Positions 23,101-34,470 of a stretch of 64,000 nucleotides of DNA are shown here, piece after piece; position 1 is the first letter of the stretch, and each line of letters opens with the position of its first letter. Position numbers and translations under genes: made by a program. The notes under the pieces are model-generated. The model saw nothing but the letters and a program-made list of their open reading frames with translations. It was not told the DNA's origin and ran no database searches. Source of the stretch: Strigops habroptila (taxonomy: Eukaryota > Chordata > Aves > Psittaciformes > Psittacidae); the NCBI RefSeq assembly GCF_004027225.2, contig NC_044296.2:3826796-3890795 (forward strand), read 5' to 3'.

Positions 23101-26100
23101 GTTTTTACTTCTTTCTGGTTTTAGAAGTCCTAGTTTTTCCGTTTGAGACAGGAGGATTCCAAGTTGCATTAGCTGAAAGGTGGAAAGCAGTCTGTGGAAA
23201 ACCACTACCCAGTGTGAATACTGACAACATACTTTGAGTAGGGAACTGGAATCTCACATTCAAGAGTCTAGCTCTTAGCAAGGGACAGAGGGAGGAAGAG
23301 GTGACCTGACCTCCCACAGGACGAGTCATTTGTAGGACACCCAGTGTCATGATGTAGAACGAACATCCTGAAATGTCTCTGTCAAAGCTGGAAGATTTGT
23401 GAAATCACCACTTTAGCTCCTTGTGTTTTATTTAAATACATAAATAAATAATAAGCAATAGCAGCATTCCAGCCAGAGAACAGTTCATGGAATCCCAGAC
23501 TGGTTTGGGTTGGAAGGGACCTTAAAGCTCATCCAGTTCCAACCCCCTGCCACGGGCAGGGACACCTTCCACTAGAGCAGGTTGCTCCAAGCCCCTGTGT
23601 CCAACCTGGCCTTGAACACTGCCAGGGATGGGGCAGCCACAGCTTCTCTGGGCACCCTGTGCCAGCGCCTCAGCACCCTCACAGGGAAGAGCTTCTGCCT
23701 CAGAGCTCATCTCAATCTCCTCTCTGGCAGGTTAAAGCCATTCCCCTTGGCCTGTCCCTACAGGCCCTTGTCCAAAGCCCCTCTCCAGGTTTCCTGGAGC
23801 CCCTTCAGGCACTGGAGCTGCTCTAAGGTCTCCCCTTCAGGAGCCTTCTCTTCTCCAGGCTGCCCCAGCCCAGCTCTCTCAGCCTGGCTCCAGAGCAGAG
23901 CTGCTCCAGCCCTCAGAGCATTAGCTAGAGTTAACTAGGGAGAATAAACAAGCTCTGATCCATTCATGTATTTGAGGATAGCATTTGAGACTGGTAGAGA
24001 GTAGTAAGTCCCTTTGAAAGGGACAGGGCAGATCAGAGAGTCTCATTACTACCCATAGCTCCACTACCTAAACAATATTCCCTGAAACAAAGCCTAATGA
24101 AATGAATTCCATCCTATGATGTGATCAATATGGGATGTGATCAGTATGGGATCCCATAGCGTACACAGAATTGTTTCCACAGCCTCTGTAGTGAAAGGGG
24201 CTGCACTGTAACCAGCCCTCCTGGTCTAGTCCTTGCTAGGTACATGGCAGCCAGGCACCAAGCCCAAATATTTAGCATTACCAAGACATTCTGAAGCCAT
24301 CCATTCCAACAGCAGCAGCCAGAATTCAACCCAACTATGTTCATAGAATGCAAATATCATTCATCAATGTATGTAGTAAGAAATTCCCCAATCACCTGCA
24401 ATATCAAACCACTCCATCCCACAGAGGCCAAGAAGCCCCTGGATTGAGGGCTCTCCTCTCCCAGCCACTAATGGAATTCAGCTACAATTCCTCCTTCAGA
24501 TCCACACAAACACTTCCAAAGCAGTTTGCCAAGCTTGAACATATTAAATACAAATCTCTGCCCTCTGAGCCACAAGGTTTCAGGCGTCTGGCACAGCACC
24601 ACTTGTCCATCACTTGCAAAATCTCTTCTGTGCCACTTTTGCTCAGTGCTTCATGTTCAAGCCTTATAGAGACCTCTAGTAAAAACTAAATGTACGTCTT
24701 GAAGTAGCTGTTCTCCTTCCAAGGAGATGCGAACTTCCTGAAGAGCCAAATTAAAGAAGCAAAAGTGGAACACACAAGTCATGAACCAGCTCAGTAACTG
24801 AGATACCAAGTCCAGAGTAGAGAACTACTGCAAGAAAAATACCTTCATTCTCCCCCCAAAAAACCCCACACAAAACAATTCAACATGACACTTGTTCCAA
24901 GACACTATTGTTTGAAGCTGACAAAGGAAACTTCTTTAAGAGCCTGTGCTGGGTCACATCTGATTTGGCTTTTTCTAGATCCCAAACCACTGGATATGGG
25001 GATACAGCAGCAAGAGCAGTCTCCAACAGCGCACAGGCAATAAAGCCATGGAAAAGTACCCAAAGCAGACAGCCCAGCACTGAACCACTTCAGAGGGCAG
25101 ATGTAGTGCCCAGTGATTCAGGCAGATTTTCCTTCTGCTAGAGAACAGTTGGCTTCTATGAGGAAACAGATCCTGGATCCACATTGAAGGAATTTCATTC
25201 AAGCACATGAGACTGTTACTTAAGGAACTCAGATTTCTCATTGGAGATAAAACTTGCAGGAAACACTAGCTGCAACTCAATGCAAGTATCATGAAGGAAC
25301 ACATTCCCCATTGTGTCTTTAAAGCTTAACTCAGAGCAGACTGATGTATTTCTTTCTAAACCTCAGACGTGAGGAAGTTCAGAAACTCAGAGTTTCCTGA
25401 ACAAGGGACTGAAGCAGAAATCACTGCAAGAACTCAAAGAATAAACCAAAGGAATCTTCAGCGTTACTTATTACAACCATTATTCCCCCCCCCCGAAACT
25501 TTATATCCATTTCCCAAAGTTTATCTGGACAGAAAGCGAAGCTGTTCAAGCCAGGCTGGTCTGTCAGAATTCAGGTACTCTCCAGTGACTGTTGAAGCTC
25601 AGATGAGTTTGTCCATACGGTGACTTGAGGCATGGCTCAGATGGCTCCCCCTGGCCCTAAAGACAGGGCAAGTAACTGAGATACAAGTTCAGACACAGAT
25701 GTCGACCTCAAAGAGTCTTAAGTTGGGCAAGAGGAGTTGAATAGTGACAAACCAAGCAGCAATGAAAGATGTGAAAGGAGCAAGTCTTAGCAAGAGGAGA
25801 AGCACAGAACATGAAGAAAGGATAAATGTATTCTATCAGTTATTTCTTTGGCCTAGAGGGTCAAAAGTGAATACTAAATAGAGAAGGAAGACTCTCAAGA
25901 CATTACCAAAACTACATGGATGTCTCATTCTCTTCTGAAGTAAAAAACTACAAGGAGTGTAACTGATTCAAGAGGACCCCGTGATCAGGAGCCCAATACT
26001 TCCAACATGAGGCAATTCAGAGGTGGTCACAGCTCCTCTTTCATCTACAGTTTAAAGCTCATGACAGGCAACCCCTAAAAAATTATGCGGGGGCTCAGGT

Positions 26101-29100
26101 TGGGGAGAAGGAAGAGAAACACACTTTATACACATATAAAACTGTAGTTAAATGAGGAGAAGGAAAATCTTCTTCCTAAAGTAGAGACAGAAGAGTTCAC
26201 AAGCTATTCTTTTACAGTAGGGGAAGGGAAATCTCATTTTCGCATGAGAACCCAGGGAAAAACATGGATGATTTTGGCTCTTTAAGAGCCCAAGCAGGAA
26301 AGAGGAAGTGAAAAAGCCCATTGCAGGCACTGGTGAAGAACAGTGCCTCCTGGAAAAGATGGTTAAGGCCAACGACATTAAAGCACATCTCCTGAAAGTA
26401 ATGGGGAACGAGTGAGATGGGAGCAGCACCTCCACATTGCTTGGTTGTCCCTTTCTCTTTACCCACCTAAAGCTTCAGCCTGCAAACACACCGCACTAGA
26501 ATCCCGGGCACCCAAACGCAGGGTCTCTCCAGAGCAGCTGTCTGCAGGTGCTGCAGGAACAGAAGTGATCTCCAGTGGTAACACCCGGGAGCAGTACCTA
26601 CCTCTGGATCGAGTACGATAGCAAGAGGTACATTTTAGGAGGCCACAAAGGTTCCAAAAGTTCCTGGAGATGGAGCAGGAATGAAGGCAGCACATGAAGT
26701 TCAGCAGCTGCTGCTCTTCAAAGGAAGTTTAAGATGGGAGAGCTTTGTGGCTTCTCTTCTTTCCCCAGGTTTTGATCCGATGAGGGACATGCCTGCTCCG
26801 TACTCCAGCTCTGCCCTACAGAATGGTGGGTACAGCAATGCCAACACCAAGAGTCTCTGGGGTGTCCCGCATCCTCTGAATGCAACACGAACGTGGCCTT
26901 GGCTGCAACTGCTCCTGGCTTTGCAATCGATGGGAACATAATTGTTGCCTCATTTCACAGCTAATCCTTCTTGCATTGTTTATCGTCTCACTGCTCTGCT
27001 CAGGAAAAAGGTTTCAAATACACAATTCTCTATTTCCTAAAGGAACCAAGAAATCTCTCAAATTCAAATACAAGGTCTTTTTTATCACGTGGTACCACCT
27101 CACTCACCCAGCTGCCATAAAGCATTACCACTTCTCTGCTTAAGACAGAGCTGTCTGTTGGGGAGACAGATTAAGACACATTCAATCATGTTTAGACTCC
27201 ACTTCTCTGCTGCCCCATTCTCCTCCTGAAGCCATTCACCAACTGCCAGCTCTCGATGTTGATCATGTCACTTTAGTAGAAGTGCTCATCAGCCAATACA
27301 AGGGAGTTTCAAACAAGAACATCTTTTAATTTCATTAATAACTGTTGTACTGCATACCTGTAATTGAGTTTCACCAACAGATACACTGAAATGCCTGAAC
27401 CAAGGCATTACTCTTGCGAGATGGCACCTTTAGAAGACTGTACGCATCTGAAGCGACCAGGTTGCAGAAATGTGAGCAGACCTCAAAGCTCACGTCTCCT
27501 AACCCATACTTACTGCCACAAACCAGCTGGAGGGGAACTCCTCCACGTTCAGCAACCTGCTATGCCAGTGCTGCCAACAGCTGAAGCCTTCACGACTGCC
27601 AAGCACTGGAGCAGTCCTGAAACACCTAGGTTTCCCCTTTGTGTACTCTTCCACGTGCTCCCCAAACCTGGAACGGTTGGCCTGTAATTCTTACACTTAC
27701 AAAGCAAGAATTCTAACGTTTAGATTTTACCACAGCCACATTCCTGGTTCTTGGAACTACTATGCCTTGTATCGAGAAGTCCCGATTGAGCAAGTTCAAG
27801 CACAGCCCGAGAGCACCAATTTGTTAGAAGTCAGTGACTGATTAGAATGAATCACAACTACACAGCAGATCTAAACTGGTGGATTTGAACAAGCAGTCCC
27901 AAAAACCACGAACAATGCTTCCCAGGCTTTAGCATAACAAGCCCTGCAGACAGAATGAAGAGGTTTCAACGTTCCCCTAGGAGTATCTGCTGGAATGAGC
28001 AGCTGAACAGCAAGGCAGGAAACAATCTCACACCGGACTTTTCCATCCACGTGAACTGGAGAGAAACCACAAGACACTTGGAACGGAATTCAACAGAGTA
28101 CTTAAAATTAGACATCTACACATACAGATGCTCCTATTAACCAATGGATCTTGGGCAGCAAAGTGAAAGCATAGTTTGAGGCAAGGGACCATCCATAATT
28201 AGGGCCTCGTAAAGCAGTCTTTAAGACTGTAATTCTTCATGTTACAGAAAACCATTGCTCAGTCTCAAGCATGGACATTCCACAGCCTCTAATTATGGAA
28301 GCTTCCCAGGGCTCACATCCTGACTGTCCTTACGAGACTCAAGTTCCATTTTGCCTCCAAAGACAAACATTTTCAAACCCTTTGGAAATTTGTTTTCCCC
28401 TTCATTAGGCCACACCTTGTGAACACATTAACTCTCATTCCTTCCCGAGTGCAAACACAAGTGAACACTAATCACTCTTTAGGACAGATACGATGTATTT
28501 TAGCAGTGACCCACAAGAGGAATGGTTGCCTTAGTTACTCTTAAGTTGTTCTGAATCATTTTGATGATGGAGAAGCCAAGTATTTTCTTGCCACTCCACT
28601 GCATTTCCAAGGTGACTTCAAAATTAAAGAAGTTGGGCATCAGCTTAAAGAAGCAACACTACATTTAGACTTGCCACAATGTGAGTATCAGCTCAATGCC
28701 TTCATCGTCTCCAAAAGATGACGATGCTAAAGTCAAACTAAGGCAACTCCCATTCCCATGGGACAGTTAAATCCAAGTGGGGAAGGGGGAAACACCATGA
28801 ACACCATTTCCAAAGCCCTGACTGTCTTGCAGCACATGCCAAAGCACAAACCTCCTTTTTCTTTTGTGCAGGTCACCCTTAAATATATTTTACTGCGACC
28901 AAATGGCAGGATGGATCTTTATCTAAGCACAGATCACTACGAAGCTGGGGACACAGCTATATAGACACACACCAGGGCAGCAGGAAGGAACTACCTTTAT
29001 TACCCAAAAGACAGTAAAATGCTTCAGGAAGTTTTGTTGCATGTCAAGGCTAAAACCTGATAAAAGTCTCATTTCCCCCCCTAAGAAAAATACTCTGTTA

Positions 29101-32100
29101 GATCTCCGATGAAGCACTATCAGCTCTATGCCAACATGCCTAGAAAGGAGCATCCATCTGGAAGGCTGCCAGGGAGCAGATGTTGTGCAATACCCAAAAA
29201 GGCTTCGGGAAGACCTTTTACGAAGCTCATGGCACTAAGTCCACCCAGCACTTCAAGTGGTAAGTTTACAAACAAAGTCAGCCACAAGTAAGATGACAGA
29301 CATCACTTGGCCACCTGAGTTGTACATTACCTTTCTCTTTGACCAGGTCTTTCAGAGACTGCCACTTCACATCAAAGGGAATATTTGTAATAAAAGCTCG
29401 GTATCTCTTAGCAGGATTAGCATATGGCTCAAAGCGATTTCCTCCTCTTTTGACACTTTTCTCTTTTCTTTTTTCATTTTGGCTTGGTCGTTCACCTTCA
29501 CTGCAAGCAAAGAAAGATAATCACACACATTAACTACTCTGGCATTGGACCAGCGTCATACCACCTCTGGGAACAGAACTTGTTACATTCTTAACGCTAC
29601 AGCAAAACTTGCAAAGTTCCATCCATTCATCTTTGCACAACTGGACACCTCTCAAAGCTGGTGCGTGCAGCACCAGAGCTACACAGTGGATTGTAACAAA
29701 GATTTCCTAATAGCAGACAATTTATGTCTTGAAGACCCACTGGTTCCTCCCACATTTCTCCAAAGTAACTCAAGGCTGCTATTTCATAAGCTAAATCTCT
29801 TTAAAGCCGACCAAGCCTCAGTCCATCTCCTCGTGACACTCCGGACCAGACAGTCCACCCTATGTATGTTTTCCTCAGCCACTCCACTGCTGAAACACCA
29901 ACTAGGTCAAGTAATTAAACACCATTCAAGTCAAGTAAAAACTGACCCACCAGAACTGCAGAAGACACTAGAATTATCACAAAATAATCCTGGATCTAAC
30001 TGAACACTCAGGTCAATGACTCTTACCTCAACCCACCTTTTTTCCCCTCTAATTAATACAGGTTTTGGATGACAAATTCAAAGCCCCTGTGCATTCCACC
30101 CAACAGACTGAACAGTGCTTTTAACTACTTCAGAATCCAGCTCCAACAGGTCAAAAATGAAAACTCATTACAAGTTAAGACTATTTCTCAACCAACCTAG
30201 TGACCCTCAGGGCTCAGCAAGGCACAAATGGTGAATAACAGTATTTAAAACCCAGGAGAATAAAACACTTCAGCCTCAGCCAGACACGATTTCCTTCGCT
30301 AATCCAATTCATCTCCTTGTTCACTTTGTGCTTATTGAGAAGATGCAAAACCACCTCTTCAGAAAGAATTCAGGAGAACACAGGAGTCAGAAGAGCTGGT
30401 CGAGTTTCTAAAACTTGTCTGTACACACACTGAGCTTCTGCTCAATTTAAAACCTACAAAGTCCAAACCACATCAGGAATACTGGCTCTGATGTAAACAC
30501 GCTCCTGCACCAGCACTGCCCAGGCCCTTAGAACCATTTCAATCACTGCACAGATACAACAGCCTGCAGGGGAATAAAGGAAACAAGTACACAGACAGCT
30601 ATGAAGCTCTGTATTTGAGCAGGTTCCCTGTTTTATCACTTTTCAGCCACAAGGATATGCTACAAGCAAACACACAACAATATTGTACTTTCTGGATAGA
30701 GCCAGAAGCACAAACAGAATCTGGCTCTAAGCATGGCCATCATCTATCACTTCACGTCAAGAACATGTTCTGCATGCAAGTAATAAGCTGGAAAAGAGAT
30801 CTACTCAAATAAAAGGTGCTTTTTAGTTACATACAGTATTTACTTCACCAAAAAATGACATTTGTTAGACCTTCCCTCACTGAACTTCTTTAACGCATCT
30901 GGAGTAATGAAGTAATTAAAACCCTAAAAATAGATTAAAAATAGGATGATCCTTCTAAGACCTTAACTTCTGTTTGGCTGAACAAATAACACAACATTTA
31001 GTGCTTGTATGAAAAGCTACACCCCAGGTTTTATGGTTATTCCTCGCACTGGAACTAGTTACATTTCCCCTGGGCTGAAGTGCTGTATAACATGCTCTGA
31101 TGTGGTACAATGCAGGCCTTTTTTGCAGTCCTGCATTTAAGGTTCCCAAGTCAGCTCCAGAACACTTCATACCTGGAAAGAACTCAGACAAACCACAGTA
31201 CCTGCTGTTAAAGACAACCATTAAGGTAGAATACATTCCTTATTCAGCATAACAAAACCCAGCCAGGTCAAAAGGAAACTACTGCAGCTGCAAAGTTGTT
31301 TTCTTCTGCAGGATTTCAGCCAACTCCTCCAGGGCTTTCACACACAGGGACAAGGACAGGCACAGGTCCACAGAGATCGCTTAAAAGATGTGGTTACCGA
31401 GTGTGAAAACAACTGTTTAGAGCTTCTTTGAAGGGAGTTGTAGACAGCAGAAAGGAATGAGCCTCATATCACCTCCAAAATACACCATGCGAGTATTTCT
31501 AAGTATCCCTATCCCTAAGAAGGGCAAGGGAGATGAAATACCTACAGCAGCTTTGCCCATCCCGAGAAGGAACCACTCTGAGTAACAGGGATCCATTTAA
31601 ACCAAGGCTAACACAAGATCTACAGAAAATAATGTATTTAAGGGGTTCTTTTTAGAAGATCTTTTATTTACGGTGGGGTTTTTCCCTTGGGTTACTAAAG
31701 AAAACTTCTCCCCTTTGTGATGTGTGTAGAAGGAGGAACTGAAAGGATAGCTCTTATTTCCCCCCAAAGAAACAAACTATTATGCACATTCCTCCCCATA
31801 TTTTCTTGAACATGCTACCTCCACCCAACAAATGTCCCAGAACTCACTAGGAATCAAAACCCATACAGGCACATCCTCCTTCCTGCTCGAGGACACTGAA
31901 AATACATTCATGTGAACACTGGTGTTACTACAGTAGACACGTCAGCTTTGCCACATGGAGCTCAACGTGACAGATAGAATTGTACCTGGATAAAGGAAAA
32001 GCTCTCTGGAGAGACTCTGAATATAAGGGGGGCCGGGGGGAAATCAGAACAAAGTAGTAGAAATCTTTACTTGTATGAGGAGACTATTTATTCCTGAAGT

Positions 32101-33785
32101 GTAAGCCAATTCTGACTATGCATTAGCTGGAGCTGCAGTCTCTGCTACAGTCACCACGAGCTCTGAGGTGTAAACAGAACCCAAGACATGAACATCCTCC
32201 ACGTACCAACTGCCCAACAGGACGAGAAGAGAACATGATGGGAAGATCCTGACTAATGCATTACATGTCATCAGAGCACGAGCCATGGTGGCAGTGGGAT
32301 CGGGACATGCCTGTTCCTGCCCGGCAGGAAGAGTTGTGTGTGCTGGTATTTTTTTCGGTTGCCATAAGCACAGTTTAACTATTTTGTGTTGCAAAAAGAT
32401 AGATATGAACATTTTATTCCAAAAAGACCTCAGAAGCTGATTACCCTCCTGGTCTTGTGAAACAGCACCCACAAGCTCCAGCAGCAGAGGCAGATGAGAG
32501 TGGTTTCCCAACTCAAGACACCACCATCTCCCCTCCATACCCAGTTAGTAACTGGGATAACTACAGACCCCCGAGCTGGCCTCCGTTACCCAGATCTGTG
32601 AGCTCTGGGTCAGGCTACAGACACACCACACGTCTGGGTGTAACAGCCTGCAGCAACCAGCAGCCCAACGGCACACAGGTATGTAACACACCTCAGGAAC
32701 AAACCTGACCTCGAGTCTCAAACGTTACTCACAGAACATCAGGTTCAAAATCCTGATTCTTATCTCCACAGCATTCAAGGCCTGGGGCCAAAAATTAACT
32801 GGGGAAAATGGGTTCTTCATTCCACAGATTTAGTATTAGCTAACTAATAGCTTTGCTAAATATGAAGTTTTCCAGGATTAGGTTACATGAACACAGGATG
32901 GCAACAAGCACTTCAAGCTTTTCCATCTCCCCATCTACAGACCCACAACTGTAACCCCTGCAGATTTCTTTTTAAGTCTCTGTAACATCGATCGACACTA
33001 GACACACAGCCCGCCCTTAGTGCTTGGCATCCCCTTCATGCTCTTCTCTCGATGCATTTGTGTTTCATATTCCAACCCACTCCACTCATAATCATCAACC
33101 ACAGAACTAGAGCACACTTTGCTTCAAACCCTGCAGCGGTATGAGCCCAGGTCGATAAGAGTTTAACTATTACAACTTACTGTTGGTGGAACAAGAAGTA
33201 ATGAACTCAGGACAATCCGGCGCCTCTAGGAGAGGGTTTAAGCTGCCCACTGAGGCCCAGCACAAGCACCTCCCAAGCGGGACGGGCAAACACCTCCAGG
33301 ACCTCCTTGGCGGCCGCACACCGCGGCCTGGCAGTGCACAACGCGCCCAGCCTTGGCACCGGCTCCTTCCCCGCTCCCACCTCAGGCTGCGGGAGCCCCC
33401 GGACGCGCCTCCCCGGTGGGCAGGCCTCGCCCGGGTTCCCGGGCGCACCTGGAAGTGAACAGGGGCTCCAGCCCCAGCAGCGGCGCTGATCCCTGGACAG
33501 GCCCCGCCGAGAGCACCCATCGAGCAGCGGCGGCGCCCCCGGTTCCCCGGGTTGGGCCCGGGCCAGGCCGGGCCGGCGGTGCGGGCAGGCCGCATGCGGC
33601 GCTGCAGGCCCAGGCGGGAGCGCGGTCACAGAGTGGCCCCCCTACCTCTTAGGGGGCGGCCCCACAGCACCCCCGGCGCCGTTAGGTGGTTGCGGAGCCG
33701 CCGCTGTCGCCGCGGCAGCCGCCGGAGCCTCCACTTTGCCGCCGGCGTTCTCCGTGGCCGCCCCTACCGCCGCCGTCGCCGCCAT
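8103..33785 (-). CDS. HNRNPM: HNRNPM, heterogeneous nuclear ribonucleoprotein M (complete, 16 coding exons)
   Basis: hnRNP M is a nuclear pre-mRNA binding protein and splicing regulator. Coding exons on the minus strand: 33785-33646, 29500-29331, 22385-22333, 21517-21510, 21423-21330, 18825-18628, 18240-18087, 17084-17035, 16392-16332, 14388-14287, 13715-13671, 13302-13228, 12766-12668, 10452-9671, 9413-9362, 8266-8103. They total 2247 nt, giving 748 residues plus TAA; all phases agree, and human hnRNP M is of similar size (about 730). RRM1 spans roughly residues 82-157 (AFITNIPFDVKWQSLKDL), RRM2 about 215-291 (STVFVAN, DGKSRGIGTVTF), a Gly/Met-rich linker about 310-416, about 26 copies of a [ED]RM-type hexamer about 417-645, and RRM3 about 671-748 ending in the conserved IDVRIDRNA. 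The initiator has AAA at -3 to -1 and G at +4. Intron 7 looks U12-type and exon 4 is an 8-nt microexon (separate entries). The main alternative, its paralogue MYEF2, fits the terminal RRM and repeat exon less well. Confidence 0.96.
8354..8690 (+). mobile_element. CR1 LINE 3'-end fragment (sense) in HNRNPM last intron
   Basis: It runs from a CTGAAGGGGGCTACCAGGATG block to a good 3' tip (GGATTCCATGATTCTATGAT). It lies antisense to HNRNPM, 88 nt upstream of the final exon's acceptor in transcript terms. Confidence 0.92.
9671..10452 (-). CDS. HNRNPM: HNRNPM exon 14: hexameter repeat domain
   Basis: This 782-nt exon encodes about 26 degenerate six-residue repeats of the form G-[IMLV]-[ED]-R-[MIV]-[GAP] (for example PGIERMAPGIDRMGSGIER). 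A short FERTMDMERGNFAGNF segment follows, and the exon ends at ACQIFVRN, the first strand of RRM3. UniProt describes 27 such repeats in human hnRNP M. On the opposite strand the repeat leaves several open frames reading Pro-Ile-Leu-Ser; these are shadows. Confidence 0.93.
10675..10799 (+). mobile_element. CR1 LINE 3' tip (sense)
   Basis: Only the last roughly 125 bases of CR1 remain, from AGGCCAGGTTGGATGG to CATTCCATGATTCTATGAT, in HNRNPM intron 13. Confidence 0.9.
15570..15967 (-). mobile_element. Older, diverged CR1-type LINE fragment (antisense) in HNRNPM intron 9
   Basis: It has the GGAAGGGACCTCTGGAGGTC block and a run resembling the CR1 terminal region (CTCTGGGCAACCCATGGTTCC), but it is far more diverged than the other copies. 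This suggests an older subfamily; the boundaries are approximate. Confidence 0.7.
16594..16900 (-). mobile_element. CR1 LINE 3'-end fragment (antisense) in HNRNPM intron 8
   Basis: CATGGAATGGTTTGGGTTGG is followed by the terminal CR1 block, ending at CTCTTTGGCATCC immediately before a CA/GT microsatellite. Confidence 0.9.
16902..16934. repeat. (CA)n(GT)n self-complementary microsatellite
   Basis: Sixteen bases of alternating AC (16903-16918) directly abut sixteen bases of alternating GT (16919-16934), making a perfect inverted repeat with no spacer. It abuts the truncated end of a CR1 copy inside HNRNPM intron 8, about 100 nt from the exon 8 donor. Confidence 0.95.
17085..18086 (-). other. 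HNRNPM: HNRNPM intron 7: probable U12-type (minor spliceosome) intron
   Basis: The donor reads ATAT|GTATCCTTG, matching the U12 5' splice-site consensus RTATCCTT. The acceptor is preceded by GTCCTTAATGAAACCACAG, where TCCTTAAT (17102-17095) matches the U12 branch-site consensus TTCCTTRAY. The branch adenosine lies 11-12 nt from the intron end, within the usual U12 spacing, and there is no polypyrimidine tract. The splice joins T|CG to make Ser in A-I-S-M-F-N-G of RRM2, so the unusual donor position is fixed by the frame. Confidence 0.85.
18826..21329 (-). other. HNRNPM intron 5 (2.5 kb), no gene seen
   Basis: Apart from the duplicated hairpin at 20967-21044 I recognise nothing here. There is no CR1 copy, and the short open frames show no family resemblance. 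Confidence 0.6.
20967..21044. repeat. 39-bp tandem duplication, each copy a hairpin
   Basis: Two identical 39-bp units (20967-21005 and 21006-21044) lie in HNRNPM intron 5. Each contains the inverted repeat AACCACTAAACA / TGTTTAGTGGTT around the six-base loop AGAAAG. Confidence 0.95.
21510..21517 (-). CDS. HNRNPM: HNRNPM exon 4: 8-nt microexon in the RNP1 motif of RRM1
   Basis: On the minus strand the sequence is ...CACCAG|GGATGCGC|GTAAGT.... It is preceded by a long pyrimidine tract and followed by an 86-nt intron to the next acceptor (CCCCACAG). Joining it between AAG TCA AGG (exon 3) and T GTT GTT GAA (exon 5) yields K-S-R-G-C-A-V-V-E, the expected RNP1 of RRM1. No other nearby sequence provides Gly-Cys-Ala in phase. 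Without it the frame reads AGG TGT TGT TGA, an immediate stop. Confidence 0.9.
22386..29330 (-). other. HNRNPM intron 2 (6.9 kb)
   Basis: This is the longest intron of the gene. It holds one CR1 fragment (23485-23915), a C-run at about 25487-25495 and one exon-like segment on the plus strand at 26769-26825 (see findings). I recognised no tRNA or snoRNA by eye. Confidence 0.6.
23485..23915 (-). mobile_element. CR1 LINE 3'-end fragment, about 430 bp (antisense)
   Basis: It runs from CATGGAATCCCAGACTGG through the terminal block and the upstream GGTTAAAGCCATTCCCCTTG and CTTCTCTTCCAGGCTGCCCC-type segments, ending in GCTGCTCCAGCCCTC. It is the same subfamily as the 6811, 37474 and 40491 copies. 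Confidence 0.93.
29501..33645 (-). other. HNRNPM intron 1 (4.1 kb), no gene seen
   Basis: I see no CR1 copy and no second gene here. The 3' part (33.2-33.6 kb) is GC-rich and belongs to the CpG island. An open frame at 32116-32538 on the minus strand resembles no family I know. Confidence 0.6.
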
Positions 33786-33960
33786 TTTCCGAGCGCTGCG
33801 CCTTTGTGTGAGGAGAGCCCGCCCCGCGGGCCGCGCGCGAGGCATGCCGGGATGGCGCCGCGCATGCGCACTGCGGGCTCCCGCTTCCCGCGCACGGCTG
33901 AGGGCGCGAGGGGGAGGCACCGGGGGTCTGACCCGGCCCCGCCCGCGGGGCGGGTGTGTC
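33640..33960 (-). promoter_or_regulatory. HNRNPM: CpG-island promoter of HNRNPM
   Basis: The sequence is dense in CpG and GC-rich, with no TATA box, surrounding the HNRNPM start codon at 33785-33783. An NRF1-type palindrome lies 75 bases upstream of the ATG. The context CGGAAAATGGCGGCGACG around the start codon is close to a YY1 element. Confidence 0.75.
33860..33871. promoter_or_regulatory. NRF1-type site in the HNRNPM promoter
   Basis: GCGCATGCGCAC matches the palindromic NRF1 consensus (YGCGCATGCGCR) nearly perfectly. It sits where core promoter sites of CpG-island genes usually lie. Confidence 0.7.
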
Positions 33961-33980
33961 TGTGCTCAGGGAGACACGGG

Positions 33981-34222
33981 TGGGAGGAAGGGACCTTAAA
34001 GCTCCTCCAGCTCCAACCCCTGCCACGGGCAGGGACACCTTCCACTAGAGCAGGTTGCTCCAAGCCCCTGTGTCCAACCTGGCCTTGAACACTGCCAGGG
34101 ATGGGGCAGCCACAGCTTCTCTGGGCACCCTGTGCCAGCGCCTCAGCACCCTCGTTGTAAAAAAGTTTTTCCTCACATCCACCCTGAATCTCAGTTTAAA
34201 ACTATCACCGCTCGTTCTACCC
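33981..34222 (-). mobile_element. CR1 LINE 3'-end fragment (antisense)
   Basis: It starts at GGGAGGAAGGGACCTTAAAG (tip lost) and runs to a different internal segment (AAAAAGTTTTTCCTCACATCC). This marks another CR1 subfamily. Its 3' side faces the HNRNPM CpG island. Confidence 0.9.
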
Positions 34223-34470
34223 AGAGAAGGGAATGGAGCTGGTGCAGGGCCTGGAGCACAAGTGTGATGAGGAGCGACTGAGGGACCTGGGGGGGTTTAG
34301 TCTGGAGAAGAGAAGGCTCAGAGGGGACCTTCTCACTCTCTGCAACTGCCTGATAGGAGGATGGAGCCAGGAGGGGGCTGGTCTCTGCTCCCAAGGAACA
34401 AGGGATGGGACAAGAGGAAATGGCCTCAAGTTTATTGGGATGAGATTGTATTGTATCAGGGCAATCATAT
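34223..34470 (+). mobile_element. CR1 LINE internal fragment (sense), distinct subfamily
   Basis: It has CR1 pre-terminal sequence (GAGCACAAGTGTGATGAGGA, TTTAGTCTGGAGAAGAGAAG, GGGACAAGAGGAAATGGCCT). It directly abuts the antisense copy on the left and a longer sense copy on the right; boundaries are approximate. Confidence 0.8.

Noticed and set aside
23582-23938. Recurring open frames beginning [22 protein letters not shown], and on the other strand [20 protein letters not shown], at many positions
   Set aside because: They are six-frame translations of the untranslated-like 3' end of CR1 in the two orientations. They recur wherever CR1 occurs and end at element boundaries, so they are not a gene family.
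28560-28720. TGATGATGG and GATGACGATG sequences suggesting a box C/D snoRNA in HNRNPM intron 2
   Set aside because: There is no D box or terminal stem at the right spacing on either strand.
32116-32538. Minus-strand 140-codon frame in HNRNPM intron 1
   Set aside because: It is in the gene's own orientation but lacks a matching acceptor/donor pair in phase and resembles no family. The exon 1-exon 2 junction is already complete without it.
33786-33920. In-frame 45-codon N-terminal extension of HNRNPM starting at an upstream ATG
   Set aside because: The open frame is Arg/Ala-rich CpG-island sequence containing the NRF1 site, so it is more likely promoter than coding. The family start at 33785 has strong context.
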